Part shown: piece after piece, positions 1 to 7,846 of the stretch | Layout of the letters: every line of letters starts with the position of its first letter | Position numbering within the stretch: the stretch's first letter is position 1 | DNA from: Candidatus Thorarchaeota archaeon | GTDB taxonomy: Archaea; Asgardarchaeota; Thorarchaeia; Thorarchaeales; Thorarchaeaceae | Assembly: GCA_016839245.1 (NCBI GenBank) | Contig: JAEOUN010000007.1 | Location: 1-16,348 of the forward strand | Direction of reading: 5' to 3' | DNA: 16,348 bases | Position numbers and translations under genes: made by a program | The notes under the pieces: generated by a model | The model's database searches: none | The model's input: the letters and a program-made list of their open reading frames with translations, nothing else | What the model was told of the DNA's origin: nothing

Positions 1-1
1 G

Positions 2-148
2 ACCGATGGAATGCGTATTGTCATGCTTGCTCCAGATGGAGCTTATAGTAATGAAGATGCTACCCAGACAACCGAATCTGGTCCAGTCGTATCCGCTGGG
101 TCCCGCTGGGTTCGATTTGTTTCTATTTTAGAGGTGATTTCAGGATGA
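2..148 (+). CDS. C-terminal end of a protein sharing its last domain with the next gene (partial, 5' end outside window)
   Basis: An open frame enters from the window edge and stops at a TGA that overlaps the ATG of the next gene (ATGA), so the two genes are probably co-transcribed and translationally coupled. The last 48 residues are visible. They include MRIVMLAPDG and end in GSRWVRFVSILEVISG. The S component downstream ends in GSMWVRQVIVLQVI, so the two C-termini are clearly alike. The pattern (Asp-Gly, a hydrophobic strand, then a GxxWVRxVxxLxV ending) resembles the end of the oxidoreductase molybdopterin-binding fold, used here perhaps only as a ligand-binding domain. The function of the whole protein cannot be seen. 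I infer an extracytoplasmic or membrane-tethered partner of the transporter. Confidence 0.6.
   Translation, partial: TDGMRIVMLAPDGAYSNEDATQTTESGPVVSAGSRWVRFVSILEVISG
131..138 (+). promoter_or_regulatory. Strong Shine-Dalgarno for the S component
   Basis: GAGGTGAT lies six bases before the ATG at 145 and is a perfect complement of the usual archaeal 16S 3' end. It lies inside the last codons of the upstream gene, which supports coupled translation and fixes the start at 145. Confidence 0.75.
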
Positions 149-1209
149 GTCAGAGTACTTTTCTCTCCACCCGAGATATTGTGACCATAGCTATTCTTGC
201 TTCACTTGGAGGAGCACTTAGCACCTTTGTTGGATATCTGGGTAATCTCATCAATCTAGCACTAGGAGTTCCTTTTGGAGCCGGACAGTTTATGGCTGGA
301 CTTCATGTATTCTGGCTTGTATTAATTAGAGCAACTGTACCGAAACATGGCGTTGGAACTGCAGGCGGTCTGTTAAAGGGTATTGTGGAGTTATTCACAG
401 GTAGTACTCATGGTATTGTAATAGTCATAGTTTCATTGGTACAGGGTTTTGTGATAGACTTGGGTGCTGCTGCTGCAGGTAGCAATGATAATCCTGCAGA
501 AAGTGCTAGAGTTACTTGGTGGTCAGGTGCTGGAATTGCTTCGGCTACAAATGTACTTGTTCTCCAAGGTTTCTATTTCTCTGGAGCTCCTTTCATATAT
601 ATTGCTGTAATTACAATTCTTGCATTCTGTTCAGGAATAATCTTTGCAGGATATTTTGCCTGGGAAACCTTAGAATTTTTGAATGATACTGGGACAATAA
701 CAGGCTTTCAGAGTATCAAACCAACAATACAATCAAGGACACCAAGAACTCTCGTTTCACGAAATATATCCGCTATCATCTTTGTAAGTTTCTTAGTTAT
801 AGGCTCTCTTTACTATACGTCTAATGTCGCTCAAGTGTTTGCAGACCCTAACGCATGTGAGGTGACAGGGCTAGTTGACAATCCCTATTCCTTCACACTG
901 GATGATTTCTCAGGTGAAATGGTCACAATCGAGGCTAAGCTGATTGGAGCATATACTCATCTTCCTCCTGCTAATTACACGGGCCCACTAATTTCATCTA
1001 TTTTAGAACGAGCACAATTACAAACTGAGGCCATTGGATTACAGGTCACAGCACGTGACGGATATTCAGTTGTCTTTGATGATATTGAGAGTATCATGAC
1101 GGATACTCACTTTCTTCTCACCATGAATAACGACGGTCTTTGGCTCATTGCTGGAAACTATGATGGATCAATGTGGGTCCGTCAGGTGATTGTATTACAA
1201 GTAATCTAG
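145..1209 (+). CDS. ECF transporter S component (YkoE-like) with an extra C-terminal extracytoplasmic domain
   Basis: The 354-residue protein is a substrate-binding membrane subunit of an energy-coupling-factor vitamin transporter. Residues about 10-175 hold several hydrophobic segments and a Gly-rich region (GVPFGAGQFMAGL, then GTAGGLLKGIVELFTG) resembling the YkoE family, which is linked to thiamine or hydroxymethylpyrimidine uptake. The order S component, double ATPase, T component matches ykoE-ykoD-ykoC. Bacterial YkoE proteins are about 200 residues. This one continues with one more membrane span (about 207-225) and a soluble domain (about 235-354) containing TIEAKL, GPLISSILERA, VTARDGYSVVF and the ending GSMWVRQVIVLQVI. 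That domain resembles the oxidoreductase molybdopterin-binding fold without an evident cofactor cysteine, and it matches the end of the upstream gene. The ATG at 145 has a perfect ribosome site. The substrate is inferred; the S-component role is fairly sure. Confidence 0.75.
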   Translation: MSQSTFLSTRDIVTIAILASLGGALSTFVGYLGNLINLALGVPFGAGQFMAGLHVFWLVLIRATVPKHGVGTAGGLLKGIVELFTGSTHGIVIVIVSLVQGFVIDLGAAAAGSNDNPAESARVTWWSGAGIASATNVLVLQGFYFSGAPFIYIAVITILAFCSGIIFAGYFAWETLEFLNDTGTITGFQSIKPTIQSRTPRTLVSRNISAIIFVSFLVIGSLYYTSNVAQVFADPNACEVTGLVDNPYSFTLDDFSGEMVTIEAKLIGAYTHLPPANYTGPLISSILERAQLQTEAIGLQVTARDGYSVVFDDIESIMTDTHFLLTMNNDGLWLIAGNYDGSMWVRQVIVLQVI

Positions 1210-1218
1210 GCGGCTATC

Positions 1219-2670
1219 ATGTTAGAAATACAAAATTTGACCTTCTCATATGATGGAACCACACAGATACTGCAGTCTTTACAACTCCAAGTTCGAAGGG
1301 GTGAACTACTTCTTATTACTGGACCTACAGGATCAGGAAAATCAACACTGGCTAAATGTTTGACTGGATTCATTCCTCGCAGTACTGAAGGATTTTTCTC
1401 AGGGTCAGTTCATATTGATGGAAATAACACAGAAAATCTCTCGATTGCTGAGTTTTCCAGAATGGTTTCTCTTGTCCAGCAAGATCCTGACAGTCAAATC
1501 TGTACATTGAGAGTGTCAGATGAAGTTGCATTTGGACCGGAAAACTATGAATTTGAGGAAAAAATCATCGAAAATCTTGTAAATTCATCATTATCTGACG
1601 TAAATACATTACATCTTTCTCAACGTGCTACACATACACTATCAGGCGGTGAAAAACAAAGAGTAGCAATTGCAGCGATCCTCTCATGTCAATCTGATTA
1701 TATCGTTTTAGATGAACCATCTTCAAGTCTAGATCCGCACGGAATAATCCATCTTAGAGAAATTCTTTCAGAGTTGAAAGCGAAAAATGTAGGAGTTATC
1801 TGTATCGAACATAATCTTGGTGCGGTTCGTCCAATTGCTGATAGAATTCTCTCTCTCGATAATGGAACGCTCCACGAAGTCACTGAAACACCATCTCAAA
1901 ATTTGATTATTTCAGATGAAATTCAAGTATTGATAGATCAGGAAACACTTCTTACTCTTGAAGGCATCAATTTTTCCTATGGTGTTACTCCAATACTAAA
2001 TAATGTAGATTTTTCTATTACTCAAGGTGAAATAATCGCACTTTTAGGAGCAAATGGATCGGGAAAGACTACACTTGTTTCTGTTATTGGAGGTTTGCTT
2101 GTCCCAAGTAAGGGGTCTATATCTCTTGGTGGAGTTCCTATATCAAAATTTACACCAAAAGACATCACAAAGCAGCTCTCTATAGTCTTTCAGAATCCAA
2201 ATCATCAAATCTTTGAGAGTACGGTGTGGAAAGAGCAAATTCTTACTTCTGAAATTCTTGAGATGCATGATGAGGAACACAAAGAACTCTCTCAAAATCT
2301 ATTAGAACTTGCAGGTCTTCCTCATATGAGTGAACGGAATCCATTTTCTCTCAGTCATGGACAAAAAAGACGTCTCAATATCACTTCCACTACTGCTCAC
2401 AATCCTCGTATTCTTCTTCTCGATGAGCCATTTATCGGACAAGACCAAGATGGTCGTCAATTCATTCTGAATACAATTATTCAGACTGTGAAAGCTGGTG
2501 GAGCCGCTTTAATTGTCACACATGATGCTGATTTTGCCAAAAAATATTGTAACAGAATACTCTTCCTTGATGATGGTACAATAGTACTTGATGGAATTCC
2601 GGAGATGGTCCTACAGAGATTACCTGAGATTGGTCACGATGAATACTCAAAGATAGGAGCTGTAATCTAG
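1219..2670 (+). CDS. ECF transporter ATPase with two fused ABC domains (YkoD-like)
   Basis: The 483-residue cytoplasmic ATPase powers the ECF transporter; both nucleotide-binding domains sit in one chain, as in YkoD. Domain 1 (about 1-220) has Walker A GPTGSGKS (35-42), Q-loop Q88, signature LSGGE (141-145), Walker B YIVLDEP (161-167) and switch His198. Domain 2 (about 245-470) has Walker A GANGSGKT (277-284), Q-loop Q325, signature LSHGQ (378-382, a variant of LSGGQ), Walker B LLLDEP (399-404) and switch His435. All catalytic elements are present in both halves, so both sites could hydrolyse ATP. The gene starts ten bases after the S component stop and directly abuts the T component gene, so this is one operon. 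Confidence 0.93.
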   Translation: MLEIQNLTFSYDGTTQILQSLQLQVRRGELLLITGPTGSGKSTLAKCLTGFIPRSTEGFFSGSVHIDGNNTENLSIAEFSRMVSLVQQDPDSQICTLRVSDEVAFGPENYEFEEKIIENLVNSSLSDVNTLHLSQRATHTLSGGEKQRVAIAAILSCQSDYIVLDEPSSSLDPHGIIHLREILSELKAKNVGVICIEHNLGAVRPIADRILSLDNGTLHEVTETPSQNLIISDEIQVLIDQETLLTLEGINFSYGVTPILNNVDFSITQGEIIALLGANGSGKTTLVSVIGGLLVPSKGSISLGGVPISKFTPKDITKQLSIVFQNPNHQIFESTVWKEQILTSEILEMHDEEHKELSQNLLELAGLPHMSERNPFSLSHGQKRRLNITSTTAHNPRILLLDEPFIGQDQDGRQFILNTIIQTVKAGGAALIVTHDADFAKKYCNRILFLDDGTIVLDGIPEMVLQRLPEIGHDEYSKIGAVI

Positions 2671-3489
2671 ATGTCAAACAGGGTGAGTATCATTCAAAAG
2701 GATGACAAAGATCCATGGCTTAATCCACTTACAAAGCTCTTCCTACTCATAACAACTCTCATTGGAATTATTATCTACCCAAGCTGGAAGCTCAGTTTCA
2801 TTCTTCTGATATTCCTTCTATGTTTATTCAAATTCTCTCAAGTTTCACTCAAATTATCACGAAGACGTACGAAATTCATTATATTGTTTTCAGCAATATT
2901 ATTGCTTTTCCAAATTCTAGTAACTGCTAATGGAACAATTCTAGGTTTCATTATTCCAAAAATCAACAGTTTTGGTCCATATCTCCCAATAACTGATTAT
3001 GGATTGGAGAGAGGCCTATCAATCTCACTTAGATTCTTACTCATTGTTTTCTCAAGTATGCTCTTTGTTGCTGTGACAGATCCAACTCTACTCGCTCACT
3101 CATTGACAAGACTCAGAATACCTTACAGATACACCTTTGCGCTCGTAATTGCACTGAGATTTCTTCCACTTTTTGAGTCTGAAAATCAAATTGTCCGCCT
3201 CGCACAGAAATCTAGGGGAATTCAACCAGAGGTTGGAAATCTCAAGAAGATTCTTCGAACCGTTCAGTACACTTTCTTTCCTCTACTAGTATCATCTCTA
3301 TCAAGGGTTGAAACTCTCTCAATGTCAATGGATGGACGTGGTTTTGGCTACCATTCGACACGGACCTATCTCAGGAAATCGACATGGAAATCTATTGACA
3401 CATTTTCGATATTCACTGCCATTGGCTTTATCATTCTCTGTATCGCTCTTGCTACAGGGTATGTTCCTCAGCTATCAACTATTCTCTAG
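2671..3489 (+). CDS. ecfT: ECF transporter T component (EcfT/YkoC-like permease)
   Basis: This 272-residue membrane protein couples the ATPase to the S component. It has hydrophobic segments near residues 22-55, 68-92, 120-137 and 245-265. Its cytoplasmic region holds two Arg-Gly coupling motifs, SRG (181-183, AQKSRGI) and GRG (222-224, MSMDGRGFG), which dock into the ATPase grooves in known ECF modules. Its ATG directly follows the ATPase stop codon, with GGAG at 2656-2659 as ribosome site. The length is usual for EcfT. The 3' end overlaps the stop of the convergent small gene by four bases. Identity is secure; the substrate depends on the S component. Confidence 0.9.
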   Translation: MSNRVSIIQKDDKDPWLNPLTKLFLLITTLIGIIIYPSWKLSFILLIFLLCLFKFSQVSLKLSRRRTKFIILFSAILLLFQILVTANGTILGFIIPKINSFGPYLPITDYGLERGLSISLRFLLIVFSSMLFVAVTDPTLLAHSLTRLRIPYRYTFALVIALRFLPLFESENQIVRLAQKSRGIQPEVGNLKKILRTVQYTFFPLLVSSLSRVETLSMSMDGRGFGYHSTRTYLRKSTWKSIDTFSIFTAIGFIILCIALATGYVPQLSTIL

Positions 3490-3731
3490 ACAAAAGAGAG
3501 TAAATCTGGTGGCAATCTGACTTCACACTCATTATCTCTTGGAACATATTCAGGATATGGAACCTTTCTCTGATAGTATGCTGATCCTACTCCAAGGCAG
3601 GTTCTTGTTTCATCATCAAAATATCTACACTCTCTACATGAGAAACTCGAATCGAGCGAACACTGAACAGGGACATGTACAAAATCAGCTTTCTCCCTAT
3701 CCCAACAACGTACCATTTTTGTTGTTCTCAT
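3486..3731 (-). CDS. Small Cys-rich protein, likely metal binding
   Basis: This 81-residue protein has Cys at 9, 24, 32, 35, 45 and 69. The CRECRYF element with C32-x2-C35 and the later C45 suggests a small zinc or iron site. I do not recognise the family. The ATG is preceded at 24-29 bases by TTTATAG (minus strand, 3754-3760), the right distance for an archaeal TATA box driving a leaderless mRNA. It is convergent with the transporter operon and its stop overlaps the ecfT end. The opposite-strand frame over the same bases has no plausible composition, so I prefer this one. Confidence 0.6.
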   Translation of the reverse strand: MRTTKMVRCWDREKADFVHVPVQCSLDSSFSCRECRYFDDETRTCLGVGSAYYQRKVPYPEYVPRDNECEVRLPPDLLSFV

Positions 3732-3753
3732 ATACTTCTGTCTTGCTAGACTC

Positions 3754-3760
3754 CTATAAA
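3754..3760 (-). promoter_or_regulatory. TATA-like box for the Cys-rich small gene
   Basis: On the minus strand the sequence reads TTTATAG, ending about 24 bases upstream of the ATG. This is consistent with a leaderless archaeal transcript, and no convincing ribosome site sits closer. Confidence 0.4.
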
Positions 3761-3847
3761 CCCCTCAAGAGAAGAATCAGGACAATTATCACCTGTTCCT
3801 AGAAAAATACATAATGCGCATTTTGAATATTTCAGGTATACTTAGCA

Positions 3848-4831
3848 CTACTTTAGCCTTTTTTCCATGAAATATACTGGCACTTGTAATCCTAGCTCTT
3901 GACAAGCTTCAAGAGTTATGTCCTGCTTTGCATGCAAAAGCATGTAAAATCTGCTAAACTCCTTCTTTTTTGCCCAATTTTCAGCAATTTTGAATAATTG
4001 TTTCGTTACTTCTTGTCGTAAGTCATTACGAATCGCAAAGTCATAGATCATTGCAATCTTGTCGTTGAAGAAAGCTTCTCCAACCCAGACAAAGCCGCCA
4101 ATTTCTCCTGAATCATCTCTAGCTATAAAGACTGAATGATTTCCAGCATTTTTGAAATTCTTCTGCCAATACTCATGATACTTCTTTTCTATTCTATTGT
4201 CAGTAATTTTAGCTGTGAACTCTACTAATTGCTTGAATTTTCTGACTCCAAGAGTCTGAATATCTGATTCATTCCTTGGTATTTCACTAAAATCTTCAAA
4301 CTGAAATGCATTTTGAGAAATAATTCTAGTTTCTGGTTCTTTCGAAATTGGGATACATTTTACATGATAATCACATTTCTTGTACAAATCAATGGCGCCT
4401 GTATTCTGCGCATGCACAAGGAGACCGATATTCAACTTCAATTCCTTTGCATACGCTTCAGCTTTTTCCAGTAGTCTTATACCAAGTCCTTTTCGACGGA
4501 ACTCAGGTTGGACTGAGATGTCATAGATCCAGAGAGGTCTCTCAAAGTCCCAAGCGTCCTCACAATCTCTTATTGCTACCCAGATGTACCCAGCAAATTC
4601 TCCATTTTCTCCGTCCAACATGAAAATTTTACAGTCTGGTCGTTCAAAGTCAAACGATTCGACAATCTCTTCCTTGAATAGATCAAAGATTTCATCCTCA
4701 GTCTTCTCGGGATGTTTTTTCTTCAAGTCTGTATATTGAATGGCGTTGGTATTCTTTGCTGTTTCAAAACATGACTTGAAAAAATTTGTCATATCTGTTT
4801 CAGTTTCTCTCTCTCGAATTGTAAAATTCAC
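3848..4831 (-). CDS. Tandem GNAT-family N-acetyltransferase
   Basis: The 327-residue protein has two acetyltransferase folds in a row. The N-terminal domain (about 1-160) has the acetyl-CoA pyrophosphate motif QPEFRRKGLG (108-117) and the typical following helix, with N143 and Y150 (NTGAIDLYKKCDY). It therefore looks active. The C-terminal domain (about 205-327) has the same strand pattern (IGGFVWVGEAF, MIYDFAIRNDLRQEV) but lacks the Gly-rich acetyl-CoA loop, so it is probably a degenerate second copy with a structural or substrate-binding role. The start is GTG, overlapping the stop of the SagB-like gene (GTGA). An unusually strong GGAGGAGG run at 4836-4846 sits just upstream, inside that gene's last codons. 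The substrate is unknown; the pairing suggests a shared pathway with the oxidoreductase. Confidence 0.85.
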   Translation of the reverse strand: MNFTIRERETETDMTNFFKSCFETAKNTNAIQYTDLKKKHPEKTEDEIFDLFKEEIVESFDFERPDCKIFMLDGENGEFAGYIWVAIRDCEDAWDFERPLWIYDISVQPEFRRKGLGIRLLEKAEAYAKELKLNIGLLVHAQNTGAIDLYKKCDYHVKCIPISKEPETRIISQNAFQFEDFSEIPRNESDIQTLGVRKFKQLVEFTAKITDNRIEKKYHEYWQKNFKNAGNHSVFIARDDSGEIGGFVWVGEAFFNDKIAMIYDFAIRNDLRQEVTKQLFKIAENWAKKKEFSRFYMLLHAKQDITLEACQELGLQVPVYFMEKRLK

Positions 4832-5628
4832 TCATCCTCCTCCTCCGAACTTCCTCCAATTTTTCCAACCGGTGTGACATAGATAGTAAACTCATTCTTA
4901 CCATCTACTTCAATCAGTTCATCAATTCCTCTCTGATTGTATGCTGCAATGGCACATGTTCCAGCATCGATTGACTCACATGCAAGGTATAGATTCTGGC
5001 AGATGTGACCTGCTTCAATTGCAATATCTTTGTATGCAAGAATGCTATATCGCCATTCAGATCTATATGGAACAACAGCCCAGATGAAGAAGATAGCTGA
5101 TTTTCCACAGAATGTCTGGTCCCAGCATAGTTCTGACACTTTGTCCTGAATCTTAGAGTCAGTCTCTCTAATTAGGAGCAATTTATGTTCTATCGGTAGA
5201 TATCTGTAAATTCCTGGAGTTATTCCCTCTACCCAGTTTATCACTAGATAGGTTTCAAATGCATGCCTTGCTCCTCCTGAAGGGACTGTACGTAGAGTCC
5301 ATACTAGATTCTTGTCAACCTTTCTAACACCTTGTGTACTCCATAATAGAAAAGAGAGTTCTTCAAGAGTGAGAGGAGTATCTACAAACTTTCTGCGACT
5401 TCTTCTCTTGTCTATTACTTCTTTCAGAGGTCGATTACCGGATATGAACTTCTCTGGTTTCACAAGGTCAACGAATATCCCATCTTCAGGGAATGGTTTC
5501 TCAAGTGGAGGTGGTACAACTCCTTTTCGTTGATGTGGTTCCCACCAATCTTCATGAGGGATTTCATCATAATCATGTGCCTTCAGAAGTTCGCGGCGTG
5601 TGTTTATGGTCTCATCGTATTTTGTCAA
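4828..5628 (-). CDS. SagB-type / nitroreductase-family FMN oxidoreductase
   Basis: This 266-residue protein of the nitroreductase superfamily belongs to the SagB-type dehydrogenase branch. Visible family features are RRSRRKF (75-81), which contacts the FMN phosphate; the element LTLEELSFLLWSTQG (87-100); PSGGARHAFETYLV (116-129); the helix GHICQNLYLACES (207-219); and the final TPVGK. SagB enzymes oxidise azolines in peptide natural products, but many stand-alone homologues of unknown substrate exist, and no YcaO cyclodehydratase or precursor peptide is visible here. The start is TTG, with GAGG nine bases upstream (5638-5641); no other start with a ribosome site was seen. The acidic C-terminal tail SEEEDE is encoded by the purine run that also serves as ribosome site of the downstream acetyltransferase gene. 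Confidence 0.87.
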   Translation of the reverse strand: MTKYDETINTRRELLKAHDYDEIPHEDWWEPHQRKGVVPPPLEKPFPEDGIFVDLVKPEKFISGNRPLKEVIDKRRSRRKFVDTPLTLEELSFLLWSTQGVRKVDKNLVWTLRTVPSGGARHAFETYLVINWVEGITPGIYRYLPIEHKLLLIRETDSKIQDKVSELCWDQTFCGKSAIFFIWAVVPYRSEWRYSILAYKDIAIEAGHICQNLYLACESIDAGTCAIAAYNQRGIDELIEVDGKNEFTIYVTPVGKIGGSSEEEDE

Positions 5629-5757
5629 TAGATATCGCCTCTTTCAGACTATCTCTTGTAATTTGGACACGAGAATCACCCGCCTATAAGCGGCTCCATC
5701 TAGGCGATACTGCAAACTAGATTATGTCTTCTGAGTAATCCTTTTATTGCTACTAGT
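5629..5757. promoter_or_regulatory. Divergent promoter region
   Basis: This 129-bp gap lies between the minus-strand SagB-like gene and the plus-strand HEPN-like gene. It contains a minus-strand CTTATAGG near 5680-5690, about 55 bases before the TTG start. On the plus strand there are two AT-rich candidates: ATTATG near 5722 and CTTTTAT at 5741-5747. No operator repeat stands out. Confidence 0.35.
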
Positions 5758-6690
5758 GTGCAATCGATTACTTGGAACGTGGGAGTTTTCAATACATTGA
5801 ATCAAGTTGTAGATAAAGAAAAGGCTGAGAAATTATTCGGTCAAGTTGCTAGTCTTGTTGCGATGACCACTATAAAGGGTAGAAATAGCTACTATCATTC
5901 ACCATCAGATGATTGGTTTACATTAGCTTTTGCACATGGAGCAAGAGATTTTTCAGATATTTTAAATGAGCTAGTTAAACATCAAAAATGGGGTAATCCA
6001 GAATATTCAGTATCAATACTATCACTTCTTTTACATCTATACAAAAAAGATCCGGAAGAAAGTATACGATTAGCATATAGCCTTGTTGAAGATTCATTGG
6101 ATTTTCTTGACAAAGAACGAAAAGAAAAAGCAAAGAAAAAAACACCCTTGGCGTTCCATCTAATCGAGCACCCAGATGACTGGTATCGCTTTGATTCAAG
6201 CCTACTCACTCATAAACCATTTCTTGAAAAACGAGTATACGAAAGTTTGGAACCTATTAATCCCTACCTGTATCTTATTGAAGAAATCAATGTATCATAT
6301 CAAGTCAAATGTTATACTGCTACAGCTATATTGCTTAGAAAACTCTTAGAGAATATCTTGATGACAATAATGAAGAAGAAATATGCAAGTGACAAATCAA
6401 TATTGAATGAATTCTACGACGAAAAGAAAGGTCGAATCAAGGATTTGTCATTATTGGCTGAGAGTTTTGAGAAGCGTTTTGATACAGACTTTAAACCTCT
6501 TCATGGGGTATCAAGAAAAATTGAGCTGGGTAAATTCAAATCTATACTTGGTGGATTGAAGAACAATCTAGATTTATCCACACACGTTCTACTGACTCAT
6601 CCGACAGAAGAAGAAATTCTCAGATGGCGTGAAGATTTTAACAAAATCATTGACCTTTTTATTACAATTTGGACAGCTTTGAAAAACTAG
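5758..6690 (+). CDS. Hypothetical protein with a DUF4145/HEPN-like C-terminal region
   Basis: I do not recognise the full length (310 residues). The N-terminal half (about 1-130) is helical with no membrane segment. The C-terminal half contains the helix YTATAILLRKLLENILMTIM (about 186-205), which looks like the conserved helix of DUF4145 and related HEPN-type proteins that often accompany restriction or other defence genes. I see no clear catalytic RxxxxH HEPN motif, so if related it may not be an RNase. The start is GTG at 5758 with a short leader; a second GTG at 5779 is possible. Fifteen bases after its stop begins the split nuclease gene on the same strand, so the two probably form a unit. 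Confidence 0.6.
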   Translation: MQSITWNVGVFNTLNQVVDKEKAEKLFGQVASLVAMTTIKGRNSYYHSPSDDWFTLAFAHGARDFSDILNELVKHQKWGNPEYSVSILSLLLHLYKKDPEESIRLAYSLVEDSLDFLDKERKEKAKKKTPLAFHLIEHPDDWYRFDSSLLTHKPFLEKRVYESLEPINPYLYLIEEINVSYQVKCYTATAILLRKLLENILMTIMKKKYASDKSILNEFYDEKKGRIKDLSLLAESFEKRFDTDFKPLHGVSRKIELGKFKSILGGLKNNLDLSTHVLLTHPTEEEILRWREDFNKIIDLFITIWTALKN

Positions 6691-6705
6691 TGAAAATGGA
6701 AAGTG

Positions 6706-6882
6706 ATGGGGATACCAGAATTTCAATTTACACAAGAACAAATCAGCTTGTTAGAAACAATCACAGAACATGTAAATGATTCAAGTATACAAGAACGACT
6801 CCAGACAGATTGTGTTGATTGTATAGATAGGTTCACTGAAGTATTAGAGGAATCTAATATCCCAGAAAATGATTTGAGTTAA
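6706..6882 (+). CDS. N-terminal fragment (58 aa) of the split DUF91-type nuclease gene
   Basis: A 58-codon frame starts at ATG 6706 (MGIPEFQFTQEQ) and ends in TAA at 6880-6882. It is helical and acidic (IDRFTEVLEESN). The following 290-codon gene is in exactly the same reading frame, and the bases between the TAA and that gene's first possible start hold no other stop. The sequence therefore reads as one protein interrupted by a single nonsense codon. The fragment could be translated alone as a small protein or be a remnant; readthrough is possible but unsupported. Confidence 0.5.
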   Translation: MGIPEFQFTQEQISLLETITEHVNDSSIQERLQTDCVDCIDRFTEVLEESNIPENDLS

Positions 6883-6897
6883 AATCAAATTAATCAA

Positions 6898-7770
6898 TTG
6901 TTTTGGCATATGAGAAAAGTGATGCACAACAGAGCACTAGGTAGCAATCTCTACTCAAATATTGGTCTTGATTCTTTTAATGATGGTCTAAGAACTTTGT
7001 TTAATGAGAATTTATCTCTAGTACAGAGAATCGACAAGTTTCTAGATCTTGGAGGAATTGGAAAAATAACTACTTCTCATTTTTTGTTCATGTACAATTA
7101 TGAGAAATATCCTCTTACAACAATAGCAACACGAGAAGTTCTGGGTCTTAATGAAAGTCAGATTATTGACGCCGAACATATTGCATCAAACAAATATGAT
7201 ATTGGAAGATTTAATCCTGAACATACTCGAACTCTACAAATTTTGGCTGATATTATCATCTTCTCTAAGGTAAAGGAGATTCTAGAAGTTGATGATTATT
7301 ATACTGTAAATTTGGTTTTATGGGCTGAAAGACGCGAAAGAATAAGACCAGAAGCTGAAGAAGACTTGGAATATGAAGAATCTTTGATGGTGACTTCGAG
7401 GGAAGATGATCTTCAAGAATACTTAGCTAATCATCCTGCACTGATTGATAGTGGACTGGAGGTTATTGAAAGAGAAATGAATGCTGGTAGTGCTGGACGA
7501 ATTGACATTTTGATGAGAGATAGAGATGGCTGTTATGTTGTTGTTGAAACCAAAAAGGGGCGTTCGAGTGACGTGGTCGTCGGACAAATTTCCCGTTATA
7601 TGGGCTGGGTTATTCAAAATAGAGGTGGTCCAGTTCGAGGAGTAATAGTTGTAGCAAATCCAGATGAGCGGTTGCTTTTTGCAGTTGCACCCTTTTCCAA
7701 TTTGAGTATCAAATACTATCGGAAATATTACAAATTATCCGATGCTCCATTCAATGATAATAACTCTTGA
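6898..7770 (+). CDS. NucS/DUF91-like PD-(D/E)XK nuclease, probably N-terminally truncated
   Basis: The 290-residue frame has an unrecognised N-terminal region (about 1-155, with GGIGKITTSHFLF at 52-64) and a C-terminal nuclease domain (about 165-275) of the DUF91/NucS type. The latter shows DDLQEYLANHP, GRIDILMRD with catalytic D203, YVVVETKKG with E217 and K219, then QISRYMGW with the Q230-x3-Y234 motif seen in RecB- and NucS-like nucleases. The catalytic set is intact. NucS enzymes cut mismatched or branched DNA; a DUF91 domain fused to another region is also common in defence proteins. The start is weak: TTG at 6898 or ATG at 6910, neither with a ribosome site. The frame continues upstream through one TAA into a 58-codon fragment, so this is probably the larger part of a split gene. 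Confidence 0.75.
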   Translation: MFWHMRKVMHNRALGSNLYSNIGLDSFNDGLRTLFNENLSLVQRIDKFLDLGGIGKITTSHFLFMYNYEKYPLTTIATREVLGLNESQIIDAEHIASNKYDIGRFNPEHTRTLQILADIIIFSKVKEILEVDDYYTVNLVLWAERRERIRPEAEEDLEYEESLMVTSREDDLQEYLANHPALIDSGLEVIEREMNAGSAGRIDILMRDRDGCYVVVETKKGRSSDVVVGQISRYMGWVIQNRGGPVRGVIVVANPDERLLFAVAPFSNLSIKYYRKYYKLSDAPFNDNNS

Positions 7771-7846
7771 AAATTCTCTATTTGAAAATGAATTATTGAA
7801 ATTGTTAAAGAGAACCTTGGCATCAAGAATTAGAGTTATCTATCTA

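Noticed and set aside
3539..3802. 87-codon plus-strand frame
   Set aside because: It overlaps the Cys-rich minus-strand gene, has no ribosome site or family resemblance, and looks like a shadow frame.
3813..3822. 10-bp palindrome AATGCGCATT after the acetyltransferase gene
   Set aside because: It is short, single, and lies between a gene end and another gene's promoter; nothing supports an operator role.
6880..6882. Amino-acid recoding (pyrrolysine or selenocysteine) at the in-frame stop
   Set aside because: The stop is TAA. Pyrrolysine uses TAG and selenocysteine TGA, so a mutation or an error is more likely.
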